A program made the position numbers and the translations under genes. 64,000 nt of DNA. It comes from CAZKJL01 sp964611095. Lineage in GTDB: Bacteria; Patescibacteriota; Gracilibacteria; Peribacterales; Peribacteraceae. This document shows positions 17,286 through 25,481 of this stretch, one piece after another. Location: positions 1 through 64,000 of the forward strand of contig CAZSWJ010000003.1 in NCBI GenBank assembly GCA_964611095.1, read 5' to 3'. Below the pieces are notes generated by a model. That model was not told the DNA's origin and did not search any database. It worked only from the letters and a program-made list of their open reading frames with translations. Positions within the stretch are counted from its first letter, which is position 1. Every line of letters starts with the position of its first letter.

Positions 17286-18785
17286 ATGAGTACCGATATG
17301 CTGACACCGGATGTTCTGCTCGCCATTGTCAAAGACCAGCGCGTGCGTCGAACGCTGACGCGCCAAAGTCATCTGCTCTTCTTTCATATTTACTTCGGGC
17401 ACTACGTGACGTGTCCGACCGCGCCGTTCCAGCGGGAGATTTTCAGCTTCACCGAAAATGAGGAGCAGAAGCTTACGGCGATTACGGCTTTCCGTGGCTC
17501 CGCCAAGTCCACCATCGTGAGCCTGAGTTTTCCGCTGTGGGCGATCCTCGGAAAGCCTGCGGTGAAATTCGTGCTGCTCCTCGGCCAAACGCAATCGCAG
17601 GCAAGACAACACCTTAAAAACCTGAAAGATGAGATTGAACGCAACGAGCTGCTGCGCAAGGACCTTGGACCGTTTGAAGAACGCGAGGATGAATGGAATT
17701 CGTCGTCCATCGTCTTGCCGCTTCTCGGAGCACGTATCACCGCTGCATCGACCGAAACGAGCGTACGCGGCATCCGACACGGACAGCATCGGCCGCAGCT
17801 TATCATCTGCGATGACATCGAAGACCTGCAGTCGGTGAAAACCAAAGACGGTCGTGACAAGACCTACAGCTGGCTGATGGGCGAGGTCATCCCCTCCGGC
17901 GGACCCAAGACCCGTACGTTCATCGTCGGCAACTTGCTGCATGAAGACTGTCTCCTCAAGAAATTCGAGCGGCACATCGAAGACGGATCGATGGGCGGCA
18001 TCTATCGCGAGTACCCACTGCTTGATGCTGAGGGCAAAACGCTCTGGCCGGGGAAGTACCCGACCCCCGAGGCAATCATCGAAGAGCGATCGCGCATCGG
18101 CAGCGAGGCGGCGTGGCACCGTGAATTTCTGCTCAGAATCCTCTCCGATGCCGAGCGCGTCATTCACCCGCAGTGGATTCAGTACTACGACGAGTTTCCA
18201 GTGGAACAAAAGGGGTGCCATCTCCACCATACGGGAACAGGTATCGATCTCGCCATCTCTCTCAGTGACAGTGCGGACTTCACCGCAATGGTCTCGGCCA
18301 GACTCTACTTCATCGATGGGAAAATCCGCATCTACATCCTCCCGAATCCGGTCAATGAGCGATTGACCGCGCTCGATACGTTGGAACGTGCGAAGCAGGT
18401 GGCCGATCTCACGAAAGACGGTGGCACATCGAAACTCTACATTGAGGACGTCGGTTACCAATCATCACTCGTCGAACATCTGGAACGAGAGAGCTACGAA
18501 GCAGAGGCAGTGAAAGTGAAGGGACAAGACAAAAGAGCGCGTTTGGCACTCACATCATACGCAGTTCAATCTGGACAGGTTATATTTCCGAAGCAGGGTG
18601 CCGAGGATCTCATCAATCAACTCGTGAACTTCGGGATCGAACGTCATGATGATTTGGCCGATGCGTTCTCACTGCTTGTACTCAAAGCGCTTGAAGAGCG
18701 GCAGACGAGTATTGGAATTTGCATGATCGGATATGACGGCTCTGTTCATGGATGGGATAGCATTCGCGGCGAGTATTGGGAGTAA
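17286..18785 (+). CDS. Large terminase subunit (TerL), copy 2
   Basis: 499 aa, a full-length paralog of copy 1. Many blocks are shared, including LIICDDIED, GNLLHEDCLLK, YILPNPVNER and KGQDKRARLAL. Walker A reads FRGSAKST (69-76), with Ala in place of the third Gly-type residue. Nuclease residues Asp321, Glu387-Asp388 and Asp455/456/459 are kept. It starts 26 bases after copy 1 ends, so the pair is a tandem duplication that has diverged. The changed P-loop is within the range seen in active terminases. Two whole terminases side by side could mean division of labour (for example heteromer, or ATPase and nuclease use split between them), but nothing proves it. Confidence 0.9.
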   Translation: MSTDMLTPDVLLAIVKDQRVRRTLTRQSHLLFFHIYFGHYVTCPTAPFQREIFSFTENEEQKLTAITAFRGSAKSTIVSLSFPLWAILGKPAVKFVLLLGQTQSQARQHLKNLKDEIERNELLRKDLGPFEEREDEWNSSSIVLPLLGARITAASTETSVRGIRHGQHRPQLIICDDIEDLQSVKTKDGRDKTYSWLMGEVIPSGGPKTRTFIVGNLLHEDCLLKKFERHIEDGSMGGIYREYPLLDAEGKTLWPGKYPTPEAIIEERSRIGSEAAWHREFLLRILSDAERVIHPQWIQYYDEFPVEQKGCHLHHTGTGIDLAISLSDSADFTAMVSARLYFIDGKIRIYILPNPVNERLTALDTLERAKQVADLTKDGGTSKLYIEDVGYQSSLVEHLERESYEAEAVKVKGQDKRARLALTSYAVQSGQVIFPKQGAEDLINQLVNFGIERHDDLADAFSLLVLKALEERQTSIGICMIGYDGSVHGWDSIRGEYWE

Positions 18786-18894
18786 TTAGCGCTTTCAGGC
18801 GATTCTAGGCGGAGGCAAGCGGGTCTTTCGCCTGGATACCGATCGGGTGTTGCGGCATTGCTGTGGGTAGCTTATTCCCTACCCCAAATTCCTT

Positions 18895-20271
18895 ATGGCA
18901 ACCGCCACATTGAGCCGAAAAGCGGCTCTCCCCGAACCCTCCTATATCGATCTCACACCGAAACCGCAGCGAGCAGAGGGAGCCGCCGTCTATTGTTTGT
19001 ATGCCAGAAAATCCTCGGAAGAGGATGAAAGGCAAGCGCTCAGTATCGACTCGCAGATCAAAGAAATGCTCGCTGTTGCGAAGCGGGAGAATCTGGAAAT
19101 TGCTGAGATCAGACGTGAGAGCCACTCGGCAAAAGCATCCGGTGCCCGTCCCGTCTTCAAACAATTGCTTACTGATATTGCGACAGGAAAATTTACAGGA
19201 ATTCTGACATGGGCACCTGACCGATTAAGCAGGAATGCCGGCGATCTTGGAACGGTCGTCGACCTTATGGATCAGGGTTTCCTCATCGACATCCGGACAC
19301 ATGGACAGCGATTCACAAACAATCCCAACGAAAAGTTCTTGCTCATGATCCTTTGTTCACAGGCAAAGCTAGAGAATGACAATCGAGGACTCAATGTGAA
19401 GCGTGGACAGAAGACGAGAGTTGAGATGGGCTACCGGCCATGTTTAACGCCGCTTGGATATCTACAGGAAAAGCAGACAGGCAATGCCAGAAGTAGAGTC
19501 GTGATCGATCCGATCCGTGGACCGATCGTTCGGCAGATGTTCGAGCATGTTTCACAGGGGGCAAGCGGGAGAGTATTGCAGCAATGGCTGAACAAAGAGG
19601 TTCACTTCACCACACGGAAGGGCAAGAAGATCACGCTCAGCATGATCTACCGGATGCTCCGTAACACGTACTACACCGGTCGCTTTGAATACCCTGAGGG
19701 TAGCGGTAATTTTTACGACGGCGATTACGAGCCGCTTTTCTCAAAGAAACTTTTCGATGATGTGCAGAAAGTTCTCGATCTCGCACCGAAGAAAGAGTGG
19801 GGCACGAATGATTTTCACTTCGTCCGTATGTTTACCTGCGGCGGGTGCGAGTCGGGTGTCACGGCGGAGGAGAAGCACAAGTCGCTCAAGGACGGCAGCA
19901 TCAAGCGATATATCTACTATCGTTGCACACACAGCCGCAACCTCATGTGCAAGGAACCGTCGATCCGTGAAGATCATCTGATCGAACAACTCACCGAACT
20001 TGTCGACATGATCGACCTCGACGAACTGGGGATGAGGGGAAAACTTGAAGAGGAGGTGTCGCGGTTCAAGAAATTCTCCTCCGGCGTCCTTCGGCAAACC
20101 ACCGAGCGAAGTGCGGAGGTGAACAGGGTCGACGTGAGACAGTATGCAAAATACATCCTGCGAGAAGGGACGAAGGACGAGAAGCATGAACTGCTCGGAT
20201 GCCTCAAGAGCAAGCTGCTCTTGAAGGATGGATCACTTACGCTTGAGAAGAAAATCAAAGGCAGAAAATAG
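18895..20271 (+). CDS. Large serine recombinase (integrase/resolvase)
   Basis: 458 aa. The N-terminal resolvase domain has YARKSSEEDERQALSIDSQI, holding the catalytic Ser and the SxxSQ pattern, then TWAPDRLSRN. A recombinase domain follows (KRGQKTRVEMGYRPCLTPLGY). Next is a zinc ribbon (FTCGGCESG ... CTHSRNLMCKEPS), and then a coiled-coil-like stretch (KLEEEVSRFKKFSS). It should integrate and excise the element with site-specific strand exchange. It closes the plus-strand module, and such integrases commonly lie beside one attachment site. I could not identify attL or attR by eye. Upstream is about 110 bases of non-coding DNA with no Shine-Dalgarno sequence. Confidence 0.92.
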   Translation: MATATLSRKAALPEPSYIDLTPKPQRAEGAAVYCLYARKSSEEDERQALSIDSQIKEMLAVAKRENLEIAEIRRESHSAKASGARPVFKQLLTDIATGKFTGILTWAPDRLSRNAGDLGTVVDLMDQGFLIDIRTHGQRFTNNPNEKFLLMILCSQAKLENDNRGLNVKRGQKTRVEMGYRPCLTPLGYLQEKQTGNARSRVVIDPIRGPIVRQMFEHVSQGASGRVLQQWLNKEVHFTTRKGKKITLSMIYRMLRNTYYTGRFEYPEGSGNFYDGDYEPLFSKKLFDDVQKVLDLAPKKEWGTNDFHFVRMFTCGGCESGVTAEEKHKSLKDGSIKRYIYYRCTHSRNLMCKEPSIREDHLIEQLTELVDMIDLDELGMRGKLEEEVSRFKKFSSGVLRQTTERSAEVNRVDVRQYAKYILREGTKDEKHELLGCLKSKLLLKDGSLTLEKKIKGRK

Positions 20272-20278
20272 CCACGGC

Positions 20279-20309
20279 GAACGTCCTCTCCGTTAAGAGG
20301 AGGACGTTC
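20279..20309. terminator. Terminator hairpin between convergent genes
   Basis: GAACGTCCTC and GAGGACGTTC form a perfect 10-bp stem with an 11-nt loop. It sits between the recombinase (plus) and the FxLYD gene (minus), so it can end both transcripts, although T-runs are weak. Confidence 0.7.
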
Positions 20310-20317
20310 TGCCAGTC

Positions 20318-21229
20318 TTATTTCTTAGCCTTCGACTCGGCTTCGCGAGTCGGGATCGTGCCACCAAAGATGTACTTGAAGGACACGCTTGCCGTTTTGA
20401 TTGCAGGATTATCTGTGCCAATTGTCTCGAAAGGGGAGATTTGTCCGGGGAGAATGGGGTTGTACTTGATCATCGCATCATCGCTCTTGATAAAGTTGTC
20501 ATCTTTATCATAGAAGCTCGCGACCACCTGTACTCCTTCCATTTTCTGGCCGCTGATGTTCTTCACGGCTCCCTGAACTTTGTCGAAATCGTATGACTTC
20601 GTGAAATTAAAAGTCTGGAGTTCGAGAAGGGGTGCATCCGCCTGCGTGGGTGCGTTAGCTGTAGTTGCAGGGGTATTCGAAGCTGAAGAAGAGGACGACG
20701 AATGAGTCGGAGCACTTGCGAAAGCGCCAGAAACGATGGCGAGGAAGAAGACACCGACGATCGAAAGGGCGATGCCATTCTTGTTGGAGAAAGTTTCAGG
20801 TTGCTTCATGCCGGAAGATTCCGCTTTCTTGTCGTAGCTGCTTGTGATGAGATGCATGATAATGCCTCCGATCAAGCCAATCACAAACATCAATCCGACG
20901 ACGAATGTACCGCCAATAGCGGTGCCAATAGCGGCTCCTGCTTGCTCCGCATTAGAGCCGGCATTGCTAACGACCCGAGCACCAAGGACAAATGTATAGA
21001 CGACTGCAGAGATGGGGAGCAGAAAGAAACCAAGTTCTGTGAGGCGGAGTAGCCGCTCACTGATGTGATTCTTCTCGGTAAATTGCCATGCGCTCCAGAT
21101 CATGACGAGCCAGATGGCAAGGAATCCGAGACCGAGAGCTTTGTTTCCGGTCATCAGACCGTAGTTTTGGGTGAAGACGAGTGCCGGTAGCAGCGCCAGC
21201 AGCACTTTGCGAAGAACGTGGTTCTTCAT
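20318..21229 (-). CDS. Membrane protein with extracytoplasmic FxLYD domain
   Basis: 303 aa starting MKNHVLRKVLLALLPAL. Several TM segments lie in the first half (about residues 7-25, 30-50, 60-85, 100-130 and 155-180). A Ser/Thr/Ala-rich linker follows, and then a C-terminal FxLYD-like beta domain (VQGAVKNISGQKMEGVQVVA, FYDKDDNFIKSD). FxLYD domains are small secreted modules without known catalysis. The first 14 codons of the longer reading were excluded because the ATG at 21229 begins a signal-like helix. The leader of about 200 bases upstream contains several G/C-rich complementary stretches and may be structured. Confidence 0.75.
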   Translation of the reverse strand: MKNHVLRKVLLALLPALVFTQNYGLMTGNKALGLGFLAIWLVMIWSAWQFTEKNHISERLLRLTELGFFLLPISAVVYTFVLGARVVSNAGSNAEQAGAAIGTAIGGTFVVGLMFVIGLIGGIIMHLITSSYDKKAESSGMKQPETFSNKNGIALSIVGVFFLAIVSGAFASAPTHSSSSSSASNTPATTANAPTQADAPLLELQTFNFTKSYDFDKVQGAVKNISGQKMEGVQVVASFYDKDDNFIKSDDAMIKYNPILPGQISPFETIGTDNPAIKTASVSFKYIFGGTIPTREAESKAKK

Positions 21230-21475
21230 AAGGAAGTGGGGGAAGGAAGGTAAGACCGTCCCCAGGTACATCCCAAAAGGGACAACCCCGGAGGCAGGTC
21301 GCCCACATTCCCATGCCTGTCGGCACGTTCAGTGGCTGCGCAGGGTTGCCCCTTACGACACTGAAGTGCCAAATATGACAGGAGTATAAAAATACTGGGA
21401 ACTGGGCGACAGACCCAATTTAGCTCACTTAGAAGCCGTTGTGTAGCGGAGTTTGCAAGAGCGGAAAGGACTATT
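21230..21475. promoter_or_regulatory. Leader/intergenic region, possibly structured
   Basis: This 246-base stretch separates the SLATT gene and the FxLYD gene, both on the minus strand. On the minus strand it holds a TTTTTATACTCC near its upstream end, which may be a -10 element. GTCCC/GGGA-type complementary pieces lie closer to the FxLYD start. No known riboswitch was recognised. Confidence 0.3.
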
Positions 21476-21886
21476 TCACTCTCCCTTCTTTTGTTTCGCC
21501 TGGATAAGCCACGTTGAGTGCTCACGGGAAATCTGGCTTTCGCACCGTTCCGTGAGCAACTGATCGCCGCTGGTTCCGGCATAGACGCCCGCTTTTGACT
21601 TGAACATCTCCCTCTCATGCCTGAGCGATTCCGTAGTCGCGCGGTAATTGATCCACTTCTCTTGAGGCTTGAGAACCCCATCGAGAGCTTCAATCGAGAT
21701 TATCAGAATGCCAATCAATCCGACAAGCCAACCGGACAGAGCCGAAAAATAACCCATAAAAATAAGGCACGCGGAAATGACAATGGTGGCGATGCGGAAT
21801 ATATAGAACAAGCGTTTGCTGGCTATACTCTTTCGGTCATACCACTGAATTTCTGGTTCCAGCCGTTGTTCAAGATAATCGCTCAT
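21476..21886 (-). CDS. SLATT-domain (DUF4231) two-TM membrane protein, defence effector candidate
   Basis: 136 aa. Two adjacent TM helices (about residues 24-44 and 47-67) are followed by the cytosolic SLATT/DUF4231 signature: WINYRATTESLRHEREMFKS and then AGVYAG. SLATT proteins are predicted pore-forming effectors activated by nucleotide signals made by partner enzymes; this is established as a computational prediction for the family. The gene starts 12 bases after the TIR gene stop, and TATAAT lies within the junction, 11 nt from the ATG. The pairing with a TIR-type protein makes an abortive-infection operon likely. It has no sensor domain of its own such as Macro or SLOG. Confidence 0.85.
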   Translation of the reverse strand: MSDYLEQRLEPEIQWYDRKSIASKRLFYIFRIATIVISACLIFMGYFSALSGWLVGLIGILIISIEALDGVLKPQEKWINYRATTESLRHEREMFKSKAGVYAGTSGDQLLTERCESQISREHSTWLIQAKQKKGE

Positions 21887-21898
21887 CGTGTTGAAGAA

Positions 21899-22366
21899 TT
21901 ATAATCCAAGCTGCGTATATGTCTCGGATTTATAGTGGTAATCGTCATCTTTGTTCATGGTGTAGTTTTCTAGAGCATGCTTGATAATGGCTGCATTGAA
22001 AGGAACGAAGATGGCTCCGATGTTATGGATCCAAGAAGGACAACGATCATCACTCTGCCGCGAGCCATTCAAGTTCACGCCAATGATCGTGCATCCTTTT
22101 TCGATGGCCACCTCGGCCTCCCACGGCACATACTTTCTCTTATATTTGGTATTTTCGCCGATGAGCTGGATGAACTTTCCTGCCATGTTGATGCGCTCAC
22201 GACATTTACTTTTCACGTAGGCTTCATTATCAGAGTTAATGACATCCGGAAGTTGGCAGTCAGTAAAGTTAAAGTCGATATGCTCATGATTTTTCCAAGC
22301 CTGCATCAGGCGGTAATAATTGATGTCATCACTGCTGAAACCGACGAATGTGCGAGGTAAACTCAT
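21899..22366 (-). CDS. MTH538/ThsB-type TIR-like domain protein
   Basis: 155 aa single domain. It starts with the strand RTFVGFSSDDINYYRLMQAW, continues with KCRERINMAGKFIQLIGENT, and has the conserved segment VPWEAEVAIEKGCTIIGVNL. There the Glu of WEAE is in the position of the catalytic or nucleotide-binding Glu of TIR folds. This matches the DUF1863/MTH538 family that includes Thoeris ThsB. ThsB-type TIRs make cyclic ADP-ribose-like signals from NAD on phage infection. With the SLATT gene downstream it would be the sensor and signal-maker. Promoter candidate: TAAGAT about 10 nt before the ATG. Confidence 0.85.
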   Translation of the reverse strand: MSLPRTFVGFSSDDINYYRLMQAWKNHEHIDFNFTDCQLPDVINSDNEAYVKSKCRERINMAGKFIQLIGENTKYKRKYVPWEAEVAIEKGCTIIGVNLNGSRQSDDRCPSWIHNIGAIFVPFNAAIIKHALENYTMNKDDDYHYKSETYTQLGL

Positions 22367-22523
22367 AGGAGAAGCGATCTTATCCTAATTTTGCTTATAG
22401 CTCAATTTGCGTTCTTGTTGTTCAATTTCTTCCAGAAGAAAGTGGGTCTAGAACAAAATTTGAGATCGAATATTTTGGCTATTCCAAGCCAAAGCAAGCG
22501 GGTCTATATACACGCGCACGTAG

Positions 22524-22598
22524 TGGCTGGGGAGGAGGGATTCGAACCCCCGAATGACGGGTTCAGAGCCCGTTGCCTTACCGCTTGGCGACTCCCCA
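22524..22598 (-). tRNA. tRNA-Gln (anticodon CTG)
   Basis: On the minus strand the cloverleaf begins TGGGGAG and ends CTCCCCA-G-CCA with encoded CCA. The anticodon arm ACGGG-CTCTGAA-CCCGT gives anticodon CTG. The T arm GGGGGTTCGAATCCCTC is intact. It stands at the border between the AT-richer left block and the GC-richer rest. Its 3' end faces the left block, as for tRNA-targeted islands. Confidence 0.95.
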
Positions 22599-22653
22599 AC
22601 GGTTTCGCGTCGGGAGGTTACCCATTTCCTGCGGTTTTGGCCAGGGGACCTGC

Positions 22654-23193
22654 TCAAATCCTCTCACAGCCATGGATACAGATCATGATGCAGATCTGGT
22701 TCGGGTCGCTGCACGGGCTGCGGCAGACGCTCTTGTAGCCCTCGGGGCAGATTCCCGGGTTCGTGGGAGCGGGCGGCGGAGGCGGTGGCGACGGAGGTGT
22801 TGGCGGCGTCTTGGGATTCTTGAGCGGCCCGCACGGTTTTCGGTCGTTGCTGTAGTCGTTGTTCGCAACGCGGTCGGCGTCGCTCTTCTGCTTGCGTGCA
22901 TCGGTGTACTCGCGGCTCCACTGCTTGTCGGCCTCGCGGACGGCGGTCTGCTGCGCGGACTCGTCTTCGTTATTCCACGCATTCACGTAGCCGTCTTTCT
23001 TGTGCTCCATCGCCGCAATGAGCGCGTCATTGTACGTGCGCTGGTTACTGATGATCGCCGACTGGTATTTGGAAACCGCCTGCTGCATGCAGGTGCGATA
23101 CTCGGGATTGAGCGTACGAGCCAGCGCTTCGGGCAGCACGAGCGCGCTTCCGACGAGAATGATTGCCGCAAGAAAGAAGGAGAGACGCTTCAT
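22654..23193 (-). CDS. Secreted hypothetical protein with Pro-rich linker and Cys-rich tail
   Basis: 179 aa. The signal peptide is MKRLSFFLAAIILVGSALV with likely cleavage after ALA near residue 25. The mature half is helical and charged (residues 30-115). A Pro-rich linker follows (KTPPTPPSPPPPPPAPT). The last 35 residues hold six cysteines in ICPEGYKSVCRSPCSDPNQI and then CIMICIHGCERI, suggesting disulfides. I recognise no family. Likely exported to the cell surface. Confidence 0.6.
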   Translation of the reverse strand: MKRLSFFLAAIILVGSALVLPEALARTLNPEYRTCMQQAVSKYQSAIISNQRTYNDALIAAMEHKKDGYVNAWNNEDESAQQTAVREADKQWSREYTDARKQKSDADRVANNDYSNDRKPCGPLKNPKTPPTPPSPPPPPPAPTNPGICPEGYKSVCRSPCSDPNQICIMICIHGCERI

Positions 23194-23258
23194 GGTCTTA
23201 TGAGAAGGAGACGGATGATACTCCGAATTCTTTCAATCCGTCATGGTACGCTGCATGC

Positions 23259-23831
23259 ATGGCTGAACTGCCCATCGTCGCACCGACGTCGGCCCAAGGC
23301 TGGGAAGACTGGCTGGACGCGAACCACACGACGTCCAAAGGCGTGTGGCTGCGGCTCTTCAAGAAAGATTCGGGCAAGCAAAACCTCACGTATCCCGAAT
23401 CCATCGTCATCGCGCTGTGTTTCGGATGGATCGACGGCGTGCGACACAAAGGTGACGATCTGTCGTACCTGCAACGCTTCACGCCGCGCAGAAAAGGCGG
23501 CAACTGGTCCAAGATCAACGTGGCATCGGTGGAACGACTCACAAAGGAAGGAAAGATGCGCCGGGCCGGCATGAAAGAGGTGGAGGACGCCAAAAAAGAC
23601 GGCCGCTGGGATCGCGCGTACCACGGCCAAGGAAAAGCCGACGGGCCGCCGGATTTCCTCGAGGCTCTGAAGAAAAACAAGAAAGCGCTCGCCTTCTACG
23701 AGTCGCTCAACAAGACGAACACGTACGCCATCTATCATCGGCTGCAAACGGCCAAGAAACCGGAGACGCGGAAAAAAAGATTCGACACGTTCCTCGAGAT
23801 GATGAAGAACGGCAAAAAGTTGTACCCATGA
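23259..23831 (+). CDS. YdeI/OmdA-like protein (bacteriocin-protection family)
   Basis: 190 aa from MAELPIVAPTSAQGWEDWLD. The block VWLRLFKKDSGKQNLTYPES, followed by CFGWIDGVRHKGDD and RFTPRRKGGNWSKIN, is diagnostic for the YdeI/OmdA family. Members are cytoplasmic and have been linked to stress or bacteriocin resistance without a clear mechanism. The C-terminal part FYESLNKTNTYAIYHRLQTA matches the usual family end. The start is supported by TACGCT 6 nt upstream. The downstream acyltransferase overlaps it by 4 bp, so they form a small operon. Confidence 0.88.
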   Translation: MAELPIVAPTSAQGWEDWLDANHTTSKGVWLRLFKKDSGKQNLTYPESIVIALCFGWIDGVRHKGDDLSYLQRFTPRRKGGNWSKINVASVERLTKEGKMRRAGMKEVEDAKKDGRWDRAYHGQGKADGPPDFLEALKKNKKALAFYESLNKTNTYAIYHRLQTAKKPETRKKRFDTFLEMMKNGKKLYP

Positions 23832-24955
23832 AGAAGATCCCCGCCATCAACGGCCTGCGCGGCATCGCGATACTGACGGTGATGGGGTACCACATGTGGT
23901 ACCCCATGGTCGGAGCACGGATCTCCACACCCTTCCTGTCGATCGGTGACACGACGCTGCTCCATTACGGCTTTTTGCAGAGCGGCCAGATGGCCGTGTA
24001 TTTGTTCTTCATCATTTCGGGGTTCGTGCTGGCGCTGCCGTATGCCATGGGAACCCGAACGATGGCGAGTAAAAAAGACGCATGGCAGTTCTATACGAAG
24101 CGTGCGTCGCGCATCCTGCCGCTGTACTACGTTCATCTTGCGATCATCCTGACCATGTACAACCGTTTGCCGAAAGAGATACCGATGATGCTTCGCGACA
24201 TCGTGCTCATGGGAACGGCCACGTTTCACTTCGTTCCATCGATGTGGTTCCCGACGTACAACGGCGTCCTGTGGTCCATCGGTTCGGAAATTTGGTTCTG
24301 CGTGCTCATGCCCGGAATCCTCTGGGCCATCCGACGGTACGGACTTGTGCGAACCGTGGTAACCGTCGGGTTTTGCAGCATCCTCATGCAGTGGTGGGGA
24401 ACGGTCACCGTGGGAGGAGGCGTGAATTACATCACCGACAACGTCATCGGCGATGCCATCTATTTCTGCCTGGGCATTGCGGCCGCATACGCGCACATTC
24501 GTCATCGCTTCCGACGACCGTTCCTTCTCGCAGCGACGGGCGCCGTGCTTCTTGCGACAGCGTTCCTGCTGCAAGACAGGGTGATGGTGGGCGCATGGCA
24601 CTTGAAACCGACGATAACGCCGATCATCACCGCCGTATTTGCCGTCGGTTGCACCGCCCTGATGCTCGGACTCATCCATTCCCGCAGCAGAGTACTGAGC
24701 GCAATCTTCTCGAATCGTCCTCTGCAACTCGTCGGGATGATGAGTTATTCGCTCTACCTCTGGCATCCGTATGCATTGCCCATATTCACTGCCGAAGTGA
24801 CATCCTTCAATTTCGTTCGCATGTGCCTGGCGCTCTCATTGCTGGGTTGGCTGAGCTACCGCTACGTCGAATTCGGATGGGTGAAGAACGTCCATGAGTT
24901 GCTGCCGAAGTCGAGGCAGTCTACACATGACACGAGCCCAATCCCCGTTTCATGA
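23828..24955 (+). CDS. Acyltransferase family 3 membrane protein (OatA/OafA-like)
   Basis: 375 aa, about ten TM segments. The N-terminal IPAINGLRGIAILTVMGYHM has the conserved R-G-(I/L)-A and H of acyltransferase_3 enzymes, and the SGFVL motif appears as FFIISGFVLALPYAM. These enzymes O-acylate sugars of peptidoglycan, surface polysaccharides or lipids in the envelope. The specific acceptor cannot be told. Translation is coupled to the OmdA-like gene through ATGA. Its end overlaps the convergent msrA gene by 35 bp. Confidence 0.9.
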   Translation: MKKIPAINGLRGIAILTVMGYHMWYPMVGARISTPFLSIGDTTLLHYGFLQSGQMAVYLFFIISGFVLALPYAMGTRTMASKKDAWQFYTKRASRILPLYYVHLAIILTMYNRLPKEIPMMLRDIVLMGTATFHFVPSMWFPTYNGVLWSIGSEIWFCVLMPGILWAIRRYGLVRTVVTVGFCSILMQWWGTVTVGGGVNYITDNVIGDAIYFCLGIAAAYAHIRHRFRRPFLLAATGAVLLATAFLLQDRVMVGAWHLKPTITPIITAVFAVGCTALMLGLIHSRSRVLSAIFSNRPLQLVGMMSYSLYLWHPYALPIFTAEVTSFNFVRMCLALSLLGWLSYRYVEFGWVKNVHELLPKSRQSTHDTSPIPVS

Positions 24956-25436
24956 GGTACTTCTGATGGTAGTCCTCGGCCGCGTAAAACGGCGCGGCGG
25001 GTACGATCTGCGTGACGACGGGACGTCCGCCCCATTTGCCGCTCCTGCGCTCGCGCTCCACCGTCTCTTCCGCGATGGCCTTGTGGACGGGTGAGTCGTA
25101 GAAAATCGCCGAACGATACTGTGAGCCAAAGTCGGGCCCTTGGTAGTTGAGACACGTGGGGTTGTGATTGGCGAAGAACACGTCGAGGAGTTTTCCGTAC
25201 GTGATGACCGCGGGATCGAACGTGATCTTCACCGCTTCGGCGTGACCGGTTTGATCGGTGCAGACCTGCTCGTACGTGGGACTCTCCACGTGTCCTCCGG
25301 TGTAACCGACTTCGGTGCCGAGAACGCCCGGCAACTGACGGAACGTCTCCTCCACGCCCCAGAAACAACCCGCGGCGAACGTGGCCGTCTCGGTATGAAT
25401 CTTCGGGGCCGATGATGCCTTGGCCTGTTTCTTCAT
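24921..25436 (-). CDS. msrA: Peptide-methionine (S)-S-oxide reductase MsrA
   Basis: 171 aa. The active site FAAGCFWGVEETFRQLPGV holds the catalytic Cys. GYTGGHVESPTYEQVC and HNPTCLNYQGPDFGSQYRSA are typical MsrA blocks, and a resolving Cys may be the one in GLGSCHV at the C-terminus. It repairs oxidised methionine in proteins using thioredoxin. TAGAAT ends 6 nt before the ATG, suggesting a leaderless message. It is transcribed divergently from the TPR membrane protein gene, with the two promoters overlapping in about 40 bases. Confidence 0.96.
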   Translation of the reverse strand: MKKQAKASSAPKIHTETATFAAGCFWGVEETFRQLPGVLGTEVGYTGGHVESPTYEQVCTDQTGHAEAVKITFDPAVITYGKLLDVFFANHNPTCLNYQGPDFGSQYRSAIFYDSPVHKAIAEETVERERRSGKWGGRPVVTQIVPAAPFYAAEDYHQKYLMKRGLGSCHV

Positions 25437-25481
25437 GCTTTCATTCTACAGGTGACGTCACATGGGCGTACACTCGTCTCC

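Noticed and set aside
22524..22598. attB of the serine recombinase at the tRNA-Gln 3' end
   Set aside because: Large serine integrases rarely use tRNA 3' ends, and no second copy of the tRNA end is visible near 11.8 or 20.3 kb.
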